Source of the DNA: Nocardia higoensis NBRC 100133
GTDB lineage: Bacteria > Actinomycetota > Actinomycetes > Mycobacteriales > Mycobacteriaceae
Length of the DNA stretch: 46,597 bases
Reading direction: 5' to 3'
Assembly: GCF_000308595.1 (NCBI RefSeq)
Contig: NZ_BAGA01000057.1
Span: forward strand, 1 to 46,597
Within the stretch, counting starts at the first letter, position 1; the number at the start of each line of letters is the position of its first letter. The notes under the pieces were generated by a model that saw only the letters and a list, made by a program, of their open reading frames with translations, did no database searches and was not told the DNA's origin. This document shows positions 41,169 to 46,597 of this stretch, piece after piece. The translations under genes and the position numbers were made by a program.

Positions 41169-42725
41169 ATGACGATGACCATCACCGAAGACACCGCGAT
41201 CTCCGCCGCCACCACCACCGCACTGCTGTCGATGAACGGGGTCGGGAAGTCGTTCGGCACGGTGCGCGCCCTGGACGCGGTGACGCTGACCGTGAAACCG
41301 GGCTCGGTGCACTGCATCCTGGGGGAGAACGGCGCGGGGAAGTCGACGCTGTGCAACAGCGTCTACGGCACCGTCTCGCCCGACACCGGCAGCATGACCC
41401 TGGCGGGCGCCGACTATCGGCCACGCAATCCCGCCGACGCGCTGCGGGCCGGGGTCGCGATGGTGCACCAGCACTTCTCGCTGATCCCCACGATGACCGT
41501 CGCCGACAATCTGCTGCTCGGACGCGACGGTTTCCGTCCGCCGCGCGGCCGGCTGTCGGCCGACCTGGACCGCATCGCCGACAGCTACGGCCTGCGCGTC
41601 GACCGGAAAGCCGTCGTCGGCGAGCTGACCGTCGGCGCGCGCCAGCGAGTCGAGATCGTCAAGGCCCTGCTGCGCGATCCCCGGCTGATCCTGCTCGACG
41701 AACCGACCGCGGTGCTCGATCCCACCGAGATCGACGCGCTCATCGCCACTTGCGCCGCCCTGGCCGCCGACGGCCGGTCGGTCGTGCTCATCACCCACAA
41801 ACTCGGTGAGGTGTCCCGCGCCGCCGACGAGGCCACCGTCCTGCGCGGGGGCACCGTCGTCGGCGGGGGACGGCTCGCGGATGTACCGCTGTCCTCGCTG
41901 CTGGAACTCATGCTCGGCGACAACCGGCCGATCGCCCGAACCGCCACCCCGCGCAGGCGCACGAGCACCGGCACCGCGGCGGTCCTGCGGGTGAGCGGCC
42001 TCGATGTCACCCGCCCGGACGGCAGTACCGCACTGTCGGAGGTGGAACTGAGCATCGGGCGCGGCGAGATCGTCGGAATCGCGGGCGTCGAGGGCAACGG
42101 GCAGTCGGAACTGACCGCCGTGCTGTCCGGCGCGCTGGCCGCCGACCGCGGCACGGTGACACTCGACGGCGCCGATCTCACCGGAGCCTCGCCCGCGCAA
42201 CGGACCGCCGCGGGCCTGGCGGTGATCCCCGAGGACCGCCACGCCGAAGGGATGGTCGGTGAGCTGTCGATCGCCGAGAACCTCGCGCTGCCCCGGCTGT
42301 CGCACTACCGCCGGTGGGGCCTGCTCGATCGAGCCCGGATGCGCGCCGACGCCGCCGCCGTGATCGCCGACTACTCGATCCGCGCGCCCGGCCCGGACGC
42401 CCCGATCGGTTCGCTCTCCGGTGGCAACCAGCAGAAAGTCGTGCTCGCCCGCGAACTGTCCACCGTCGGGCTCCGTGCCGTGGTCGCCGCGCAACCCACC
42501 CGCGGCCTGGACGCCGGTGCGGTCGCGTTCGTCCTGGACCGGCTGCGCGCCGCGGCCGACGACGGCGCCGCGGTCCTGATCACCTCCAGCGAGATCGACG
42601 AACTGCTCGCCGTGTGCGACCGGATCGTCGTGGCCTACCGCGGCGCGCTACTCGGGTCGGTGAGCACCGATTCGCCCACCGCCGCGACCGATATCGGCGT
42701 CCTCATGACCGGAGTACCAGCATGA
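41169..42725 (+). CDS. ABC transporter ATPase with two nucleotide-binding domains
   Basis: RbsA-type double ATPase of 518 aa. The first domain has Walker A GENGAGKST (52-60), a variant signature LTVGARQ in place of LSGGQ, and Walker B LILLDEPTAVLDP. The second domain has the degenerate Walker A GVEGNGQSE, signature LSGGNQQK and a poor Walker B (VVAAQPTRGLD). The pattern is typical of nucleoside BMP transporters (YufO/NupO class), so only one site probably hydrolyses ATP. The stop overlaps the first permease. Confidence 0.93.
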   Translation: MTMTITEDTAISAATTTALLSMNGVGKSFGTVRALDAVTLTVKPGSVHCILGENGAGKSTLCNSVYGTVSPDTGSMTLAGADYRPRNPADALRAGVAMVHQHFSLIPTMTVADNLLLGRDGFRPPRGRLSADLDRIADSYGLRVDRKAVVGELTVGARQRVEIVKALLRDPRLILLDEPTAVLDPTEIDALIATCAALAADGRSVVLITHKLGEVSRAADEATVLRGGTVVGGGRLADVPLSSLLELMLGDNRPIARTATPRRRTSTGTAAVLRVSGLDVTRPDGSTALSEVELSIGRGEIVGIAGVEGNGQSELTAVLSGALAADRGTVTLDGADLTGASPAQRTAAGLAVIPEDRHAEGMVGELSIAENLALPRLSHYRRWGLLDRARMRADAAAVIADYSIRAPGPDAPIGSLSGGNQQKVVLARELSTVGLRAVVAAQPTRGLDAGAVAFVLDRLRAAADDGAAVLITSSEIDELLAVCDRIVVAYRGALLGSVSTDSPTAATDIGVLMTGVPA

Positions 42726-43867
42726 CCGACTCCCTCGCACCCCGGCTGCGCATCGCCGCGTCGATGCCGAACCTGCACGCCCGCCACCCCCTGGTGATCG
42801 CCTCGGCCGCCCTGGCCGTCTCGGCCGTCGTCGGCCTGGCCCTGGCAGCCACGGCCGGAGCCGACCCGGCATCGGTCGTCGACGCGCTCGTCGAAGGAAC
42901 CCTGGGATCGCCGTTCGCGATCGGCACCTCCCTGAACAATGCCGCACTGCTGATGCTGGTGGCAGCGGGATTCACCGTCGCCTACCGGGCCGGACCGGTC
43001 AATGTCGGCGGCGAAGGCCAGATATGTCTGGGCGGAATCGCCGCCACCGCTGTCGGTGTGTCGGTTCCCGATTCCGTGCCACTGCCCGTCGGTCTCACGG
43101 TGACCCTGCTCGCCGCCGTCCTCGCCGGTGCGGGGTGGGCCGCGATCGCCGCCTGGCTGCGGATCCGCCGCGGCACCAGCGAGATCATCACCACCCTGTT
43201 GCTGAACTTCGTCGGCCTGGCGTTGGTGGTGCTGATGGTCCAGGAACCGTCGCTGTTGCGTCAGCCGATGACCTCCTCGGAGACGCTGCCGCAATCGCAA
43301 CCGCTGTCCGCCTCCGCGCACCTGCCGCTGCTCGGCCTCCACAAGAATCCGGCCACGATCGCGATCGTGATCGCCGTGATCGCGGTGATCACGGTGGGAA
43401 TCATGTTGCGCCACACGGCCACCGGCCTGCGGCTGCGCAGCGTCGGGCTGTCCGGCACTGCCTCGGCTCGCCTGGGCATCCCGGTCGATCGCACGGCGTT
43501 CCTCGGACTCACCGCGGCGGGAGGGTTCTCCGGGCTGTCCGGCGGACTGCTGGTCGCCTCGGCGCCGTTCATCCTCGCCGACGGATTCTCCTCCGGATTC
43601 GGCTTCAGCGGACTGGTCGTCGGGCTGCTGGCCCGCGGATCGATGACCGCCGTCATCGCGGTCTCCCTGCTGTTCGGCTTCCTGGTCTCCGGTGGCATCA
43701 ACCTCCAGCTCGCCGCCGGCGTGCCCGCCGCCACGATCACCGTGGTCCAGAGCGTGCTGATCATCCTCATCGCAGGCGCCGCGTGGTGGACGAGCACGGC
43801 CGAACCTCGACGCGGAGCCGGCCGTGCGGCTCGCACCGGAACCCCCGCCCAGGAGGTCCTCGCATGA
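42722..43867 (+). CDS. ABC transporter permease (BMP/nucleoside type), first
   Basis: Membrane permease of 381 aa with about nine hydrophobic helices; the family motif AGPVNVGGEGQICLGG (about residues 90-105) and the RRGTSEIITTLLLNF segment (about 150) are diagnostic for the YufP/BPL_transp_2 class. The ATG at 42722 overlaps the ATPase stop (ATGA). It pairs with the following permease. Confidence 0.93.
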   Translation: MTDSLAPRLRIAASMPNLHARHPLVIASAALAVSAVVGLALAATAGADPASVVDALVEGTLGSPFAIGTSLNNAALLMLVAAGFTVAYRAGPVNVGGEGQICLGGIAATAVGVSVPDSVPLPVGLTVTLLAAVLAGAGWAAIAAWLRIRRGTSEIITTLLLNFVGLALVVLMVQEPSLLRQPMTSSETLPQSQPLSASAHLPLLGLHKNPATIAIVIAVIAVITVGIMLRHTATGLRLRSVGLSGTASARLGIPVDRTAFLGLTAAGGFSGLSGGLLVASAPFILADGFSSGFGFSGLVVGLLARGSMTAVIAVSLLFGFLVSGGINLQLAAGVPAATITVVQSVLIILIAGAAWWTSTAEPRRGAGRAARTGTPAQEVLA

Positions 43868-44790
43868 GCACCGACATGATCACCGAAGTAGTCACCAGCG
43901 GAGTGGCATTCGCCATCCCCCTGCTGCTGGCCGCCACCGGCGAATCGGTCTCCGAGCGCGCCGGGGTGCTCAACCTGAGCATGGAGGGGATGATGCTCAC
44001 CGGCGCGTTCGCGGCCGTGCTCTCTTCGGTGAGCACCGGATCGGCCGTACTGGGCGCCGTCGCGGGAATCGTCGCGGGACTGATCTTCGGAGTTGTCCAA
44101 GCGCTGCTGAGCGTGCGCTTGCGCGCCGACCAGATCGTCGTCGGCGTGGCGGCCAACGCACTCGCGCTGGGGCTCACCACCTTCGGGGCGCGGGTGCTGC
44201 TCGACGGCGGCAAGGGCCAGAACGTGCCCGCCTTCGCCGATATCGAGATCCCGGTCCTGAGCGATCTGCCGATCATCGGGCCCGCACTGTTCGGCCAAAC
44301 CGTGCTCGGCTACTTCTGCCTGGCGGTCATCGCCGCCCTGGCGGTGATCTTCGCCAAGCGCACGATGATCGGCATCCGGTTCGACGCCGTCGGCGAGGAC
44401 GCCGTCTCGGCGGGCTGGACCGGACTGGCCGTCAACCGCACCCGCGTCGTCGGCGTGCTCATCGCCTCCGGCGCCGGTGGTCTGGCGGGCGCCCAGCTCG
44501 CGCTCTCCGAGGTCCGGTCGTTCAGCGAGAACATGACCGCGGGCATGGGCTATCTCGCCGTGGTCGCGGTCATCGCGGGCCGCTGGCGCGTCACCGGAAT
44601 CCTCTGGGCCGCGGTGTTCTTCGGCATCGCCAGGGCCATGCAGTTCGCACTACCCGCGGTCGGGGTGAACATCCCCTACGCCGTGCTCGTGATGCTGCCC
44701 TACCTCATCGCGATCGTCGCCATCAGCGGCTTCGTCGGCGGACGCAAGGCCCCCTCGTGCCTGACCGTCCCCTACGTCGGCCGCGTCTGA
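43864..44790 (+). CDS. ABC transporter permease (BMP/nucleoside type), second
   Basis: Second permease of 308 aa with about eight helices. GESVSERAGVLNLSMEGMMLTGAF at about residues 26-49 (key part GVLNLSMEGMM), SVRLRADQIVVGVAANALALGLT at about 82-104 and YLAVVAVIAGRWR are YufQ-type hallmarks. It overlaps the first permease by ATGA. The next gene follows after 24 bp. Confidence 0.93.
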   Translation: MSTDMITEVVTSGVAFAIPLLLAATGESVSERAGVLNLSMEGMMLTGAFAAVLSSVSTGSAVLGAVAGIVAGLIFGVVQALLSVRLRADQIVVGVAANALALGLTTFGARVLLDGGKGQNVPAFADIEIPVLSDLPIIGPALFGQTVLGYFCLAVIAALAVIFAKRTMIGIRFDAVGEDAVSAGWTGLAVNRTRVVGVLIASGAGGLAGAQLALSEVRSFSENMTAGMGYLAVVAVIAGRWRVTGILWAAVFFGIARAMQFALPAVGVNIPYAVLVMLPYLIAIVAISGFVGGRKAPSCLTVPYVGRV

Positions 44791-44814
44791 CCACTTATCC
44801 GAGAGGCAACGCAG

Positions 44815-45798
44815 ATGACCCTCGTGCTCACCCATTCCGACATCGCCGCACTGATCGACCGGCCCACCGTCTACGAGGCCGTCGAACGCGCGCACGCCGA
44901 CCTGTCCACCGGCATCGCCCGCAATCCCGCGCCACCGGTCCTCCCGCTCGACAACGGGGGAGCGGTGCTGCCGATGGTCGCCGCCTCGACACGGCAGCGA
45001 GCCAGCTCGGTGAAAATGCTGTCCGACATGCCGTGCAACCGAGCCGCGGACCTGCCCACCCAACGCTCGACCATCGTGTTGATGTCGGCGCTGACCGGCG
45101 AATGCGAAGCCGTCCTCGACGGCAGGCTCATCACCGCCATCCGCACCGCCGCCGCCAGTGCCGTCGCCACCGCCCACCTCGCCCGGACCTCGAGCACCTC
45201 CCTCGGCCTGATCGGCGCGGGCACGCTCGCGGTCGAGCACACCCGCGCGATCGCCCGTATCCGGCCGATCGACAAAGTGCTCGTCTGGTCGCGCAGCGAG
45301 GCGACCGTCGAGGAGTTCCGCCGCCGCGTCCGGGACCTCGACCTGTGCGTCGAGCCGGCCGAATCACCTCGCCACGTGCTCGGGGCCGCCGATATCGTCT
45401 GCACGCTGACACCGTCGAAGGACCCGATCGTCCAGGGCGCGTGGTTCCGTCCCGGCCTGCACCTCAATGCCGTCGGCGCCCCGCCGCGCGCCGACCACCG
45501 CGAGATCGACGGCCCGGGAATGGGCTCGGCCCGGCTCGTCGTCGACAGCCGCCCCACCGCGCTGACGAAGTCCGGTGACGTCCTGCTCGCCATCGGCGAA
45601 GGGCATTTGACCGAGGAAGCGATCACCGTCGAACTCGGCGACGTCATCCTCGATCCCGGACTCGGCCGTGAGCACGACGAGGACATCACCCTGTTCAACT
45701 CCGTGGGCATCGGCCTGCAGGATCTCGCCACCGCCCGCACCCTCGTCGACGCGGCACTCGCCGCCGACCTCGGAACCCGAGTAGAGATGAGCGCATGA
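44815..45798 (+). CDS. Ornithine cyclodeaminase / mu-crystallin family enzyme
   Basis: NAD(P)-dependent enzyme of 327 aa. VKML (about residue 69), LDGRLITAIRTAAASAVATAHLA (about 102-124; key RTAAASAVAT), the Rossmann loop GLIGAGTLA (Thr where Gln is usual), and HLNAVGAPP define the family. Members act as ornithine cyclodeaminase, ketimine reductase or amino-acid dehydrogenase; the substrate here is unknown. Its place behind a BMP transporter and before a deaminase suggests catabolism of an imported nitrogen compound. The stop overlaps the next gene. Confidence 0.85.
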   Translation: MTLVLTHSDIAALIDRPTVYEAVERAHADLSTGIARNPAPPVLPLDNGGAVLPMVAASTRQRASSVKMLSDMPCNRAADLPTQRSTIVLMSALTGECEAVLDGRLITAIRTAAASAVATAHLARTSSTSLGLIGAGTLAVEHTRAIARIRPIDKVLVWSRSEATVEEFRRRVRDLDLCVEPAESPRHVLGAADIVCTLTPSKDPIVQGAWFRPGLHLNAVGAPPRADHREIDGPGMGSARLVVDSRPTALTKSGDVLLAIGEGHLTEEAITVELGDVILDPGLGREHDEDITLFNSVGIGLQDLATARTLVDAALAADLGTRVEMSA

Positions 45799-46271
45799 CC
45801 GTCCCCACAGCCGAATTCGGCTTCCTCACCCGCAGCATCGCACTAGCCGTGGAAGCCGCGGCGGCGGGCAACCGCCCGTTCGGCGCGGTCATGGTCGCGG
45901 CCGACGGCACCGTGCTCGCCGAAGGCCGCAACGAAGTGGCCTCCGCGGGCGACATCACCGCGCACGCCGAACTCGCCGCCATCCGCCGCGCCACCGCCGA
46001 CGGCCACGCCGACCGGTTCGCGGGCTCCACGATGTATGCCAGCGGCGAGCCGTGTCCCATGTGCGCGGCGGCGTGCGTGTGGGCGGGTGTCACCCGGATC
46101 GTGTTCGCGGCATCGACCGAGGCGTTCTCCGCCATCCTCACCGACGGCCCCCACTTCACCCTCGGCTGCGCGGATCTCGTCGCCGCCACCGATGCCGAAA
46201 TCGACGTCACCGGACCCGTCCACGAGCAGGAAGCGCTCGCGGCCATGCGCAGCTCGATCACCTCCGGGTAG
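45795..46271 (+). CDS. Nucleoside/base deaminase (CDA superfamily)
   Basis: Zinc deaminase of 158 aa. Zinc ligand and proton shuttle in HAE (His57, Glu59) and the two Cys ligands in EPCPMC (Cys87, Cys90) are intact. The layout (RPFGAVMV, ITAHAELAAIR, YASGEPCPMCAAACVWAGV) is closest to guanine deaminase or related purine-type deaminases. It overlaps the upstream gene by ATGA, so its substrate probably arrives through the BMP transporter, supporting a purine or nucleoside substrate. Confidence 0.9.
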   Translation: MTVPTAEFGFLTRSIALAVEAAAAGNRPFGAVMVAADGTVLAEGRNEVASAGDITAHAELAAIRRATADGHADRFAGSTMYASGEPCPMCAAACVWAGVTRIVFAASTEAFSAILTDGPHFTLGCADLVAATDAEIDVTGPVHEQEALAAMRSSITSG

Positions 46272-46364
46272 CCCGAGACAGTCGGACTCTCCGGGGTGAT
46301 GGTCCTAATACTGTTCCCGCGCTGGAGAATCGGTGGAGGAGCACCCGCGAAGTTACCGCTCCGC

Positions 46365-46597
46365 TCACTTCGGTCCGGTCGTCGGGCGATGACGAACCCG
46401 TCGAGATCCCAGCCAGGTCGGGAGCCGCTGGCAACCGATGGTGAGGCGGCGTTGGACGAACCGGGGTAGTTCGGCCTCGTCCACCAGCGCCACGGCGGCG
46501 TCCTCCATGGAGATGCGGCTGCGGCCGGTTGCGTCGATCACCTGCTGGTCGGTGCCGATACGGAAGCGGTCGGTGCGTCGCCCGGCGAGTACGCGCA
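46365..46597 (-). CDS. NAD(P)-binding NmrA-like protein (partial, 3' end only)
   Basis: The minus-strand frame from the window edge to a stop at 46365-46367 reads FRIGTDQQVIDATGRSRISMEDAAVALVDEAE in parts (GTDQQVIDATGRSRIS; EDAAVALVDE). This matches the C-terminus of NmrA/YwnB-like atypical short-chain reductases. Relatives usually end near RRLTIG; here about 20 further residues (CQRLPTWLGSRRVRH...) are added, perhaps after a late frameshift. It converges on the deaminase with a 93-bp gap in which I see no clear terminator. Confidence 0.75.
   Translation of the reverse strand, partial: RVLAGRRTDRFRIGTDQQVIDATGRSRISMEDAAVALVDEAELPRFVQRRLTIGCQRLPTWLGSRRVRHRPTTGPK

Overview
The window is GC-rich, tightly packed actinobacterial DNA. 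A mycolic-acid-type Corynebacteriales host, such as a Nocardia or Rhodococcus relative, fits best. The reasons are the codon use, the fused PcaL protein, a wax-ester synthase/diacylglycerol acyltransferase, two KstR-like boxes, frequent GTG/TTG starts with ATGA overlaps, and a tRNA gene without an encoded CCA. The genus is an inference.

Layout. (1) 1-4.9 kb, plus strand: the 3' part of hyuA, hyuB and an amidase. (2) 4.9-5.4 kb: a graveyard of three minus-strand fragments (sugar dehydrogenase, aldehyde dehydrogenase, Fic N-terminus). The first two are collapsed relatives of genes that are intact at 7.5-11 kb. (3) 5.6-9.4 kb: a divergent XRE/MmyB regulator and short-chain dehydrogenase, a PQQ-type sugar dehydrogenase, and a HutD-family protein with a palindrome over its start codon. 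(4) 9.4-21 kb, minus strand: a complete set of genes in the order creC-D-E-F-G-H-I-J, matching the phosphorylation-initiated 4-cresol pathway described in Corynebacterium glutamicum. It is followed upstream by an IclR regulator, a second HD-domain phosphohydrolase and pobA. (5) 21.1-26.1 kb: a second IclR regulator diverging from pcaH-pcaG-pcaB-pcaL and a stub of a pcaF-like thiolase. (6) 26.2-34.2 kb: a kdp potassium-uptake operon (small membrane ORF, kdpF-A-B-C-D-E), then ppnP with a strong terminator hairpin. (7) 34.8-38.5 kb: a convergent alpha/beta hydrolase and wax-ester synthase, each behind a KstR-like box, then a divergent pair made of a glycine-rich-domain-type protein and a small Gly/Cys-rich membrane protein. 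(8) 38.76 kb: a tRNA gene with anticodon CAU. (9) 38.8-46.3 kb: a small hypothetical gene, a GntR/FCD regulator with two repeated operators, and a BMP-type ABC transporter operon with an ornithine-cyclodeaminase-family enzyme and a nucleoside deaminase. (10) The right edge holds the 3' end of an NAD(P)-binding (NmrA-like) gene.

How it works together. The central 16 kb reads as one aromatic-degradation module. CreHI would phosphorylate a p-alkylphenol, and the P450 CreJ with CreE/CreF would oxidise the methyl group. CreD would remove the phosphate, and CreG and CreC would oxidise the alcohol to 4-hydroxybenzoate. PobA would hydroxylate this to protocatechuate, and PcaHGBL would cleave the ring and lead to 3-oxoadipate. 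Three near-identical palindromes (TTCCGY-N3-RCGGAA) lie before creJ, before pobA and between the second IclR gene and pcaH, so the module is probably one IclR regulon. The final CoA-transfer and thiolase steps are not intact here. All functional calls come from reading sequence motifs and gene order; no database search was run.
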